DNA of 34,771 nucleotides from an uncultured Muribaculaceae bacterium (GCA_902494515.1 CABUTS010000024.1:1-34771), one strand, 5' to 3'; positions 15,030-21,508 are shown, counted from the first letter of the stretch. The notes: a model not told the origin generated them from the sequence alone. Made by a program: numbers and translations.

Positions 15030-15347
15030 ATGGCTAAAATGCATATCAAAAAGGGCGACACCGTTTACGTTCTCTCAGGCGAGGACCGCGGAAAGCAGGG
15101 ACGCGTGCTCTCGGTTGACGCCTCCAAAAACCGCGCTGTCGTAGAAGGCATCAACGTCATCTCCAAGAGCACAAAGCCCACCGCCAAGTACCCCCAGGGA
15201 GGCATCGTAAAAATGGAAGCCCCCATCAATATCTCCAATCTGTCGCTCCTCGACCCCAAGTCCGGCAAGCCCACTCGCGTCGGCATCCGTGTCGTCGACG
15301 GCAAGAAAGTTCGTTACGCTAAAAAATCCGGAGAAGAAATCAAATGA
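15030..15347 (+). CDS. rplX: 50S ribosomal protein L24 (uL24)
   Basis: L24 starts 50S assembly at the 5' domain of 23S rRNA. The 105-residue product starts MAKMHIKKGDTVYVLSGEDRGKQGRV; the KOW motif is residues of about 7-33. The ending TRVGIRVVDGKKVRYAKKSGE is typical. Its stop overlaps the rplE start in an ATGA arrangement (4 nt). Confidence 0.96.
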   Translation: MAKMHIKKGDTVYVLSGEDRGKQGRVLSVDASKNRAVVEGINVISKSTKPTAKYPQGGIVKMEAPINISNLSLLDPKSGKPTRVGIRVVDGKKVRYAKKSGEEIK

Positions 15348-15886
15348 GCCAGACAACACTTGAAAAGAAATATCAGGAGACCATCGCTCCCGCTATGACC
15401 AAGGAGTTCAACTACACAACTCCCATGCAGGTGCCCCGTCTGAAAAAGATCGTCATCAACCAGGGCCTCGGCGAAGCCACCCAGGACAAGAAGATCATCG
15501 AGACCGCCATCAACGAGCTCACCGCCATCACCGGCCAGAAAGCCGTCCAGACCCTCTCGAAGAAAGACATCTCCAACTTCAAAGTTCGTAAGAAGATGCC
15601 CATCGGCGCCCGCGTCACCCTCCGTCGCGAGAAAATGTACGAATTCCTTGAGCGCCTCGTCCGCGTCGCACTCCCCCGAATCCGTGACTTCAAAGGCATC
15701 GAAGGCAAGCTCGACGGCCGCGGCAACTACACCCTCGGCATCACCGAGCAGATCATCTTCCCCGAAATCAACATCGACAACATCTCCAAGCTCATGGGCA
15801 TGAACATCACCTTCGTAACCTCGGCCAACACCGACGAAGAAGGCTACGCTCTGCTCAAGCACTTCGGCCTCCCCTTCAAGAAGTAA
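15344..15886 (+). CDS. rplE: 50S ribosomal protein L5 (uL5)
   Basis: L5 binds 5S rRNA and touches the P-site tRNA and the 30S head. The 180-residue protein has VPRLKKIVINQGLGEATQDKK and RVTLRREKMYEFLERLVRVALPRIRDFKG, ending LLKHFGLPFKK. It overlaps rplX by 4 nt. In almost all bacteria rpsN follows directly; here the operon is interrupted and a strong intrinsic terminator lies about 190 nt downstream, so rplE is probably the last gene of the first ribosomal transcript. Confidence 0.97.
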   Translation: MSQTTLEKKYQETIAPAMTKEFNYTTPMQVPRLKKIVINQGLGEATQDKKIIETAINELTAITGQKAVQTLSKKDISNFKVRKKMPIGARVTLRREKMYEFLERLVRVALPRIRDFKGIEGKLDGRGNYTLGITEQIIFPEINIDNISKLMGMNITFVTSANTDEEGYALLKHFGLPFKK

Positions 15887-15937
15887 TCCCCCTGCCCCCC
15901 CCGGCAGCCCGGCTTCCCCGGATCGTCTGGTTTCTTC

Positions 15938-16029
15938 GGACTCCAACCCCCGGACATTCAGGCATCCAAACCCCGGACCGCCCGGCATCCAAACCCCGGA
16001 CCGCCCGGCATCCAACCCCCGGCAGCCCC
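15938..16029. repeat. Four tandem copies of a 23-bp GC-rich repeat
   Basis: Copies run at 15938-15960, 15961-15983, 15984-16006 and 16007-16029. The two central copies are identical, the outer two diverged. The unit contains GGCATCCAAACCCCGGA followed by CCGCCC. It lies directly downstream of rplE. Confidence 0.85.
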
Positions 16030-16074
16030 ACTTCCTGAAAACGCCGAAGCCCCGAGCTTCAGCCCCCTATTCCG

Positions 16075-16124
16075 CTCCCGGACGCCGGCCCCACCAAGGG
16101 CCAGCGTCCGGGAGTCTGTTTTCT
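16075..16124 (+). terminator. Strong intrinsic terminator after rplE
   Basis: CTCCCGGACGC (16075-16085) pairs perfectly with GCGTCCGGGAG (16104-16114). Inside, after one C/A mismatch, GGCCC pairs with GGGCC around a 6-nt loop. TCTGTTTTCT follows at once. This is a 16-bp GC-rich stem plus a U-rich tail on the plus strand, and it should end the rpsL-to-rplE transcript. Confidence 0.85.
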
Positions 16125-16153
16125 CCCTTCCGGCTGAATCTGGACCTCGCCAG

Positions 16154-16195
16154 CCCGGCTTCGCGCCTCGCCTTCCCGGCTTCGCGCCCCGCCTT
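16154..16195. repeat. 21-bp tandem duplication
   Basis: A unit beginning CCCGGCTTCGCGCC occurs at 16154-16174 and 16175-16195 with one mismatch. It is part of the repeat-rich junction. Confidence 0.8.
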
Positions 16196-16233
16196 CCTCC
16201 TCCCGGCCCGACCGGCGCAAGCGCGGAACACCT

Positions 16234-16278
16234 TATCGCGCGAGCACACGTAACGCTATCGCGCGAGCACGCGCGATA
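16234..16278. repeat. 14-bp direct repeat and perfect palindrome
   Basis: TATCGCGCGAGCAC occurs at 16234-16247 and 16257-16270. The second copy forms TATCGCGCG-AGCA-CGCGCGATA, a perfect 9-bp stem with a 4-nt loop (16257-16278). It lies 50 bp past the end of the minus-strand cassette and could end that transcript, though no clear U-tract follows on the minus strand. Confidence 0.65.
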
Positions 16279-16330
16279 ACAGAACGAAAGTTACCGAAGG
16301 CCGCTGAAAAGCCCCTCCGATAGCTGAGGG

Positions 16331-16846
16331 TTAGCGGCGGGAGCGGGAGAGCCCATGGCTGATACGGAGGATGACGGCGTCGGCTGCAACCTGGCGGAAT
16401 ACGAATTTTTTCTGGAGCCGCAGATTCCACAGCAGGGAAACAAGCAGGGATATCAGCAGTCGTGCCGCCGTGAAGCGGAGGTTGCGCGATATTCCGAGGC
16501 TGTCCAGAACATCACTGCTCAGCAGCAGGTGGGTCAGAAGTTCGGTGCCGTAGGTGTTGAGAAGCAGTGAACCTGTCCAGACCAGGATGTACTTCACGAT
16601 GACACATAAGGGGGGTGAGCCGCCGGAGCGGAAGGTCCAGCAGTAGTTGATGGTGCAGTTCGTGATGCCGCCCCCGATGGCGCCGAGAGCGGCTGACGTG
16701 GCGCTCCCCAGTCCCAATGCCGCGAAGGACAGGAACGAAATGCCGAAGTCGGCGCAGGCTGAAATCCAGGAAGTCACCGTTGCCTTGACAATCCAGATAT
16801 GCTCTTTCGCGTATTTATATGCCTGACGGAGTCTTAACTTCTCCAT
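16331..16846 (-). CDS. GtrA-like membrane protein (putative lipid-linked glycan flippase)
   Basis: GtrA-family proteins are small four-helix membrane proteins that usually move or present polyprenyl-linked sugars. I start at the ATG at 16846 (MEKLRLRQAYKYAKEHIWIVKA), giving 171 residues; an in-frame ATG 18 bases upstream adds only MPRIRV. Helices are visible at FGISFLSFAALGLGSATSAA, the loop ITNCTINYCWTFRSG with the family's aromatic-W-x-F pattern, VIVKYILVWTGSLLLNTYG, and AARLLISLLVSLLWNLRLQKKFVF, whose end matches the GtrA pattern of a helix then KKFVF. It overlaps the CDP-alcohol phosphatidyltransferase gene and is last in the cassette. The substrate is unknown, presumably the lipid made by its neighbours. 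Confidence 0.8.
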   Translation of the reverse strand: MEKLRLRQAYKYAKEHIWIVKATVTSWISACADFGISFLSFAALGLGSATSAALGAIGGGITNCTINYCWTFRSGGSPPLCVIVKYILVWTGSLLLNTYGTELLTHLLLSSDVLDSLGISRNLRFTAARLLISLLVSLLWNLRLQKKFVFRQVAADAVILRISHGLSRSRR

Positions 16847-17757
16847 AACGCGAATTCGCGGCAAATCCGCTCATGACGCCGGAGCATATAGACCATTACG
16901 CCGTTGAAAACAGTCAGCTCGATTATAAAGTACCAGTATGGGGCTCCGGCAAAAAGTGTGATGAACAATGTTATTGACCTCCAGTTGAATGTCAGGAAGT
17001 TTTCCCACTTGCACAGGGGGAGTGTGGCTATCCGGATATTTTCGGCTGAATCAGTGTCGATGGTGTTTGAGGAGCCGTCGCCCCGGAGTTTGTAGAGAAG
17101 AATCTGCATGGCGGGGGTGGACTGCTCCTGCGTACGGGTATATGTGTAGTAAAACCATAGGACAATCTTCTCCGGGAATTTGCGCCATGACAGCGAGCGG
17201 AACCGGCGAAGAATCGAAGCCGAGTCCTCGAGTTCCGAAGGAAAGCTCTTTTTCACGAAGCAGAGGTGGAACTGGCGCAGCCGATCGGCCATGGCGGCCT
17301 GCCGGGCATGGCAGATTCCGGCAAGCGATGCCACAACCCATATTATCCACGGATGGGCGCTGAAGAAGGGAACGGTGAGGTTTGAGCGCAGACAGATGGC
17401 GACGTAGATGGATATGAACCAAAGGTCGCCGGCCATGCCGTCGAGGATGCGGCCTATCCGGCTGTATTGTCCGGTCAGACGTGCGAGCTGCCCGTCGGCG
17501 CTGTCGAATGAGTTGGCCAGTATTAGCAAAAGCATGCCGAGAATATTGACCGACAGTTGCGTGGGATAAAAGCAGATTCCGGCACCCACTCCGATGAAGA
17601 CAGATGCTATGGTCACAGCATTGGGGGTGACGTGCAGTTTCCTGAACAGCAATGCCCAGGCGAAGCCTACGGGGCGGTAGAACGCCAGATCGATATGCTC
17701 TTCGGTGTCAGTGGATTTCAGCGACTGACGGTACTCTTTACGGATTGATTCCAGCAT
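16834..17757 (-). CDS. CDP-alcohol phosphatidyltransferase family membrane enzyme
   Basis: Enzymes of this family join a CDP-activated alcohol to a second alcohol with loss of CMP, making phospholipids. The 307-residue protein has the signature Asp85-x2-Asp88-Gly89-x2-Ala92-Arg93-x8-Gly102-x3-Asp106 in FDSADGQLARL and GRILDGMAGD. The fourth Asp is one position late (Asp111, with Gly110 at the usual place). Several membrane helices surround it: ASVFIGVGAGICF, ILGMLLLILANSF, DLWFISIYVAICL, WIIWVVASLAGIC. It lies 16 nt after the nucleotidyltransferase gene. That pairing, as in bifunctional inositol-phosphate enzymes, suggests the neighbour makes the CDP-alcohol used here. Product unknown; an inositol- or other polyol-phosphate lipid is one reasonable guess. 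Confidence 0.88.
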   Translation of the reverse strand: MLESIRKEYRQSLKSTDTEEHIDLAFYRPVGFAWALLFRKLHVTPNAVTIASVFIGVGAGICFYPTQLSVNILGMLLLILANSFDSADGQLARLTGQYSRIGRILDGMAGDLWFISIYVAICLRSNLTVPFFSAHPWIIWVVASLAGICHARQAAMADRLRQFHLCFVKKSFPSELEDSASILRRFRSLSWRKFPEKIVLWFYYTYTRTQEQSTPAMQILLYKLRGDGSSNTIDTDSAENIRIATLPLCKWENFLTFNWRSITLFITLFAGAPYWYFIIELTVFNGVMVYMLRRHERICREFALWRS

Positions 17758-17773
17758 GGTTCGGTGTTACGGT

Positions 17774-18511
17774 TTATATTGCCGGGGTCAGGGGGTGCTC
17801 GCCGTTGACCTCCGTTAGAAATTTCTCGGCCTCAACCCGGTCGTGTCCGCAGTCTACGTCGAAGGCTTTTGAGAATTCGAAGGGGACGACCTTGTAGCGG
17901 GGACTTACGGCGAGAATCCTCTGGAAGTCGCTCAAAGACTCGGGATAGCGCTCTTCGCAGGCGTAGGGGAGAGTATCGGGGGTAAGCCCGTAGAGTCCGG
18001 CTGACACGATTGGTTTGCCCGGAAACGGCTCGCCGCCGTAGCGATAGTCAGTCACTTCGTCCTCTGCGCCGTTCAGCCGGGCATAAAGGGGGCTTTCGTC
18101 GTCGACGAAGCGGGTGAGGCCCATCAGCACGGTGCGTGAGGGCATCTCCTCAACGCGTCTGACATACTCCCGGAACTCATCGGTCGGGAATATCGCGTCG
18201 ACGGTCATAGCTACAAAGCGGCCGCTGACCTCGGCGCAAGCCTGCTGGAGACTGTAGAAGGAATTGTCCGAAACGATAGTACGGAAATTGATTCGGGAAT
18301 CTGATTCGGCGCACGCGGCAAGGTAGGAGTTGAGAGATTCCATTGCTGGATTGGTGACGATGTGGATGCGGGAGGCTCCGCACTGACCGAGTACGCTGAT
18401 GAGACGTCCGATCATGGGACGTCCGAGGAAGTCGACCATCGGTTTGGGCGCGGTTTCCCCCTCTTTGACGAACCGGGAACCTTGCCCGGCTGCAAGAATT
18501 ACATATTCCAT
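17774..18511 (-). CDS. Sugar- or polyol-phosphate nucleotidyltransferase
   Basis: This soluble Rossmann-type enzyme transfers a nucleotide from an NTP to a phosphorylated sugar or alcohol. The 245-residue protein starts MEYVILAAGQGSRF, with the nucleotide-binding signature LAAGQGSRF at 6-14 and the PKP motif at 22-24, followed by the family's VTNPAMES and MTVDAIFPTDEF, where the Asp is a likely metal ligand. It overlaps the upstream membrane-protein gene by 13 nt and precedes the CDP-alcohol phosphatidyltransferase by 16 nt, so the three are an operon. CTP and a polyol phosphate are plausible substrates from context; sequence alone does not settle this. Confidence 0.88.
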   Translation of the reverse strand: MEYVILAAGQGSRFVKEGETAPKPMVDFLGRPMIGRLISVLGQCGASRIHIVTNPAMESLNSYLAACAESDSRINFRTIVSDNSFYSLQQACAEVSGRFVAMTVDAIFPTDEFREYVRRVEEMPSRTVLMGLTRFVDDESPLYARLNGAEDEVTDYRYGGEPFPGKPIVSAGLYGLTPDTLPYACEERYPESLSDFQRILAVSPRYKVVPFEFSKAFDVDCGHDRVEAEKFLTEVNGEHPLTPAI

Positions 18512-19002
18512 CTTTTATGGTAATGGTTGATAATGATTGTCGTAATGGCGCATACGGCGGCTCCGATGGCCGGAATTAAGCCGGCCATATTGTGGTATCG
18601 GGTGAACATCAGCAGACAAATTCCCCACAGGACAAGGGCTACTCCTGTTATACCGTAAGATGCGGTAATGGTCCGCTGCACCGATGAATCCTCAGCTTGC
18701 CCTGATATCGGCGCATAGCTGACGGTGAGAAGCGCCGCGAAAACAAGGACTGCGACTGCTGTCAGTCCCATCGACAGGACGAGGGTACACTCTGCGGCTA
18801 AAAGCAAAAGCAGCCCCCACAGGCCGATTGCCGGGTGGAGGCGTCTGAAAAGGTGTTTCCCGAGGAACGAAAGGCAGAGTGCTGCGGCGCCGGCTACTGA
18901 CACCAGTATGCCGCGTGACGGAGATGAGATACAGAAAGCTGCGGCCATGCACAGGATGGCCGGCATTGCGTTTGTAAGAAAATCGAGGAATGCGAGATTC
19001 AT
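18499..19002 (-). CDS. Small polytopic membrane protein of unknown function
   Basis: The 167-residue protein is nearly all hydrophobic helices, roughly five: AMPAILCMAAAFCISS, GILVSVAGAAALCLSFLG, AIGLWGLLLLLAAECTLVLS with TAVAVLVFAALLTVSY, ITGVALVLWGICLLMF, and GLIPAIGAAVCAITTIIINHYH. A charged loop, GQAEDSSVQRTIT, lies near residue 105. I do not recognise a family. It is the first protein gene of the antisense cassette, overlaps the nucleotidyltransferase start by 13 nt, and begins 56 nt after the U-tract of the upstream structured RNA. It may be a membrane partner of the lipid pathway or a transporter component; the function is not readable. Confidence 0.75.
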   Translation of the reverse strand: MNLAFLDFLTNAMPAILCMAAAFCISSPSRGILVSVAGAAALCLSFLGKHLFRRLHPAIGLWGLLLLLAAECTLVLSMGLTAVAVLVFAALLTVSYAPISGQAEDSSVQRTITASYGITGVALVLWGICLLMFTRYHNMAGLIPAIGAAVCAITTIIINHYHKRWNM

Positions 19003-19058
19003 TTGTGTCCGTGCCGGAAGTCAATCCTCAAAATATTCCGGACGAAAAGTTGAGACAT

Positions 19059-19327
19059 AAAAAAGGTGTGAGGATTTGCTCATTCTCTTCCTAAGTTCAG
19101 GCTCTCGCATTGCCCACAGCATGGAAGAGATGACAGCCCCACACCGATAACATATGGCGATACCCTCTCGGGCACAGTCATAGCAACCGATGCGGGTGCT
19201 ACATCCGTTTTCTTCATGCTGTAGTAACAAATTTGCGAGATTTGAACTTAGAAGAAAATTTCTATAACACCCTTGGCGATAGTTCGCCGGTTAAAAAGAA
19301 TGGAGGCTGTCTCTGCAGTCCCGTATC
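19059..19327 (-). ncRNA. Candidate structured RNA, standalone or leader of the lipid cassette
   Basis: Read on the minus strand, this segment begins just after a consensus promoter and ends in TTTTTT (19064-19059). Its 3' third folds as a rod: GGTGTGGGG (19145-19137) pairs with CCTCACACC (19073-19065) with one G-U pair, then TCATCTCTTCC (19133-19123) pairs with GGAAGAGAATGA (19091-19080) with one bulge, enclosing a 31-nt apical region. Upstream are GGCGA/TCGCC (4-nt loop) and a GGGTG/CACCC pairing across a larger domain. Promoter, stable rod and U6 tail are what a discrete RNA gene should have. It is not tmRNA, RNase P RNA or SRP RNA by their signature sequences. It may relate to the Bacteroidales-1 or 6S-like RNAs, or act as an attenuating leader for the cassette starting at 19002. 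Confidence 0.6.
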
Positions 19328-19332
19328 GGCGG

Positions 19333-19364
19333 CAAAGGTAAGAAAAATTTTTTTAATTGACAAA
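19333..19364 (-). promoter_or_regulatory. Consensus promoter for the structured RNA and cassette
   Basis: On the minus strand TTTG (19364-19361), a 20-bp spacer and TACCTTTG (19340-19333) match the Bacteroidetes consensus in every fixed position. Predicted start is near 19328. No other good minus-strand promoter was found before the first cassette gene. Confidence 0.8.
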
Positions 19365-19462
19365 AGTTATGCGCTCAGGGTGCTGAAATTCTTTGATTAA
19401 CATTTATTATGATTATTTAACGCGGAATTTAGGCGGCGAGGGGCCGCTGGCGGGGCGGGATG

Positions 19463-19494
19463 TTTGGCTATGTCGGAAAAAATTCCGAACTTTG
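19463..19494 (+). promoter_or_regulatory. Promoter restarting the ribosomal operon before rpsN
   Basis: TTTG (19463-19466), a 20-bp spacer and GAACTTTG (19487-19494) match the consensus except for the first T of the -7 box. The promoter diverges from the cassette/RNA promoter, about 100 bp away, and gives a leader of about 260 nt. Confidence 0.65.
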
Positions 19495-19665
19495 CAACTG
19501 GTTTTCAGGACACTTGCGATTCCAAGGTACTTCCTGCTTCTCCTCCGGGAGCGACACGTTTTTTGCAGGGAGCAGTGCGGAGTCGGAAGTTTTGTCGTTG
19601 AACATACCTCAACTTTCTGAGCCGCAGGCGGTTGCCTCACCCGGCAGAGTGGAGCTGCGACTGCC

Positions 19666-19721
19666 TAAACTCAGAAACTCATAAACTCAGGAACTCCTAA
19701 ACTCCTAAACTCAGAAACTTA
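19666..19721. repeat. Array of seven 8-bp repeats in the rpsN leader
   Basis: Seven consecutive units follow the pattern TAAACTCA, GAAACTCA, TAAACTCA, GGAACTCC, TAAACTCC, TAAACTCA, GAAACTTA. The array ends 37 nt before the rpsN start codon and lies inside the predicted transcript. Such microsatellites can vary in copy number. Confidence 0.85.
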
Positions 19722-19758
19722 ATTATCAACCTATATTATTAACCGTTAACTTCAGGAC

Positions 19759-20028
19759 ATGGCAAAAGAATCAATGAAAGCCCGCGAAGTGAAGCGCGCA
19801 AAGCTCGTGGCTAAGTACGCCGCCAAGAAGGCCGCCCTCAAGGCTGCCGGCGACTATGAGGCACTGCAGCTTCTCCCCAAGAACGCATCCAGCGTGCGCC
19901 TCCACAACCGCTGCTCCATCACCGGCCGTCCCAAAGGCTACATCCGTCAGTTCGGCATCTCCCGTATCCAGTTCCGCGAGATGGCATCTGCAGGCCTTAT
20001 CCCCGGTGTCAAGAAAGCAAGCTGGTAA
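19759..20028 (+). CDS. rpsN: 30S ribosomal protein S14 (uS14), zinc-free type
   Basis: S14 is in the 30S head near the A site. The 89-residue protein MAKESMKAREVKRAKLVAKY is the long form: the short form's zinc-binding CxxC pairs are absent and only one Cys remains (NRCSITGRPKGYIRQFGISRIQFRE). It should therefore work without zinc. It begins the second ribosomal transcript, after a 3.9-kb break in the spc operon, behind its own promoter and a repeat-containing leader. Confidence 0.97.
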   Translation: MAKESMKAREVKRAKLVAKYAAKKAALKAAGDYEALQLLPKNASSVRLHNRCSITGRPKGYIRQFGISRIQFREMASAGLIPGVKKASW

Positions 20029-20145
20029 GCTCCGCGGCCTCTGAGCGGACGGTTCATCCCCCGGGTAAGCCCAATTCTGCGGGACCCCCCGGTGAGGCAA
20101 TCCCGTCCTGCCGCCAATTATCAATTTTTTAACTTCTCAACAGAA

Positions 20146-20544
20146 ATGACAGATCCAATAGCAGATTATCTGACCAGATTGAGGAATGCCATCAAAGCCA
20201 ACCACCGCGTTGTGGAGATTCCGGCTTCCAACCTCAAGAAAGAGATCACCAAGATTCTCTTCGAGCAGGGTTACATCCTCAACTACAAGTTTATCGAAGG
20301 CGAAAACACCCCCGGTACCATCAAGGTCGCCCTCAAGTACGATCCCGTTGACCGCGTCAACGCCATCAAGGGCCTCCGCCGCGTCAGCCGTCCCGGCCTG
20401 CGCCAGTACTGCGGCTACAAGTCGATTCCCCGCGTGCTCAACGGCCTGGGTATCGCCATCCTTTCCACCTCCAAAGGTGTGATGACAAACAAAAAAGCCG
20501 CCCAGGAGAAAGTCGGCGGCGAAGTTCTGTGTTACGTTTATTAA
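20146..20544 (+). CDS. rpsH: 30S ribosomal protein S8 (uS8)
   Basis: S8 is a central-domain assembly protein and, in E. coli, the repressor of the spc operon. The ATG at 20146 (MTDPIADYLTRLRNAIKANH) gives 132 residues, the family size; the frame is open for 18 codons upstream but those residues are not family-like. Conserved segments are VEIPASNLKKEI and the C-terminal GIAILSTSKGVMTNKKAAQEKVGGEVLCYVY. It follows rpsN after a 117-nt spacer. Confidence 0.97.
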   Translation: MTDPIADYLTRLRNAIKANHRVVEIPASNLKKEITKILFEQGYILNYKFIEGENTPGTIKVALKYDPVDRVNAIKGLRRVSRPGLRQYCGYKSIPRVLNGLGIAILSTSKGVMTNKKAAQEKVGGEVLCYVY

Positions 20545-20547
20545 TCG

Positions 20548-20555
20548 AAAGGAGG
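20548..20555 (+). promoter_or_regulatory. Strong Shine-Dalgarno sequence before rplF
   Basis: AAAGGAGG ends 10 nt before the rplF ATG at 20566. With rplW this is one of only two clear Shine-Dalgarno sequences I found in the ribosomal genes of the window. Confidence 0.75.
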
Positions 20556-20565
20556 AAAAAGCAAT

Positions 20566-21123
20566 ATGTCACGTATAGGTAAAGCCCCCATCGAAATCCC
20601 CGCAGGCGTAACCATTGATATCGCCAAAGACAACCACGTTACCGTAAAGGGTCCGAAAGGCACACTTAGCCAGACCGTAAACCCCGAATTCGAGGTTAAG
20701 GTCGAAGACGGACACCTACACGTAATCCGCCCCACCGATGACCGCGAGCACCGCGCCCAGCACGGTCTGTACCGCGCGCTGCTCCACAACATGGTCGTAG
20801 GCGTTTCCACCGGTTACCGCAAGGAGCTGGAGCTCGTCGGCGTAGGTTACCGCGCCGCCGCCACCGGTCAGGTGCTCGAACTCTCGCTGGGTTACTCCCA
20901 CGCCATCTACCTCAAGCTTCCCCCCGAGATCAAAGTCGAAGCCAAGTCGGAGCGCAACAAGAACCCCCTGATCATCCTCGAGAGCGACGACAAGCAGCTC
21001 CTGGGTCAGGTATGCGCAAAGATCCGCTCCTTCCGCAAGCCCGAACCCTACAAGGGCAAAGGTATCAAGTTTGTTGGCGAAGTCATCCGTCGCAAGAGCG
21101 GTAAGACTGCCGGCGCCAAGTAA
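20566..21123 (+). CDS. rplF: 50S ribosomal protein L6 (uL6)
   Basis: L6 lies near the factor-binding site of the 50S and is needed for late assembly. The 185 residues start MSRIGKAPIEIPAGVTIDI, with the two similar domains of the family and the signature PEPYKGKGIKFVGEVIRRKSGKT near the end. It begins 21 nt after rpsH and has a strong AAAGGAGG site, unlike most genes here. Confidence 0.97.
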   Translation: MSRIGKAPIEIPAGVTIDIAKDNHVTVKGPKGTLSQTVNPEFEVKVEDGHLHVIRPTDDREHRAQHGLYRALLHNMVVGVSTGYRKELELVGVGYRAAATGQVLELSLGYSHAIYLKLPPEIKVEAKSERNKNPLIILESDDKQLLGQVCAKIRSFRKPEPYKGKGIKFVGEVIRRKSGKTAGAK

Positions 21124-21158
21124 TCCAAAACGTCGAATCCCTTCAGACTCCAAACACA

Positions 21159-21500
21159 ATGATCTCAAAACAGGATAGAAGAAATAAAATCAAAGCACGC
21201 ATCCGCGGACGTATCTCCGGCACCGCCGCCCGTCCCCGCATGACCGTCTTCCGCTCGAACAAGCAAATCTACGTGCAGCTTGTCGACGACCTTCAGGGCA
21301 AGACCCTGGTGAGCGCCTCCTCCAAGGGCATCACGGAAGGCACCAAGACCGAAATCGCCGCCAAAGTGGGCAAGGACATCGCCGGCAAGGCTATCGCCGC
21401 CGGCTTCGACACCGTGGTGTTCGACCGCAACGGTTATCTCTTCCACGGCCGCGTTAAATCACTTGCCGACGCAGCTCGCGAAGGCGGACTTAAATTCTAA
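21159..21500 (+). CDS. rplR: 50S ribosomal protein L18 (uL18)
   Basis: L18 binds 5S rRNA together with L5. The 113-residue protein has the basic N-terminus MISKQDRRNKIKARIRGRISGTAARPRM, the FRSNKQIYVQLVDD core and the C-terminal FDRNGYLFHGRVKSLADAAREGGLKF. Size and order match the spc operon; it ends 8 nt before rpsE. Confidence 0.97.
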   Translation: MISKQDRRNKIKARIRGRISGTAARPRMTVFRSNKQIYVQLVDDLQGKTLVSASSKGITEGTKTEIAAKVGKDIAGKAIAAGFDTVVFDRNGYLFHGRVKSLADAAREGGLKF

Positions 21501-21508
21501 ACACAGCT

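Larger units (their letters stand above)
15887..16330. other. Repeat-rich left junction between rplE and the antisense cassette
   Basis: This 444-bp gene-free stretch lies between the convergent rplE and GtrA genes. It holds four 23-bp tandem repeats (15938-16029), a strong plus-strand terminator (16075-16124), a 21-bp tandem duplication (16154-16195), and a 14-bp direct repeat whose second copy is part of a perfect palindrome (16234-16278). A 6-bp inverted repeat GCCGCT/AGCGGC (16300-16305, 16333-16338) overlaps the GtrA stop codon. No ORF looks real. Confidence 0.7.
19003..19758. other. Right junction region with divergent promoters
   Basis: The stretch between the divergent antisense cassette and rpsN holds, from left: a CCGGAA/TTCCGG inverted repeat (19014-19041), a probable structured RNA on the minus strand (19059-19327), its promoter (19333-19364), the plus-strand rpsN promoter (19463-19494), a ~260-nt rpsN leader and an 8-bp repeat array (19666-19721). 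It is 756 bp with no convincing protein gene. Confidence 0.7.

Noticed and set aside
19021..19230. 69-codon minus-strand ORF with a CxxC-x7-CxxC pattern (CYDCAREGIAICYRCG), a possible small zinc-ribbon protein
   Set aside because: It needs a TTG start, runs straight through the helices and U6 tract of the predicted RNA, and its end is not family-like. RNA conservation explains it better, though a real small protein is not excluded.
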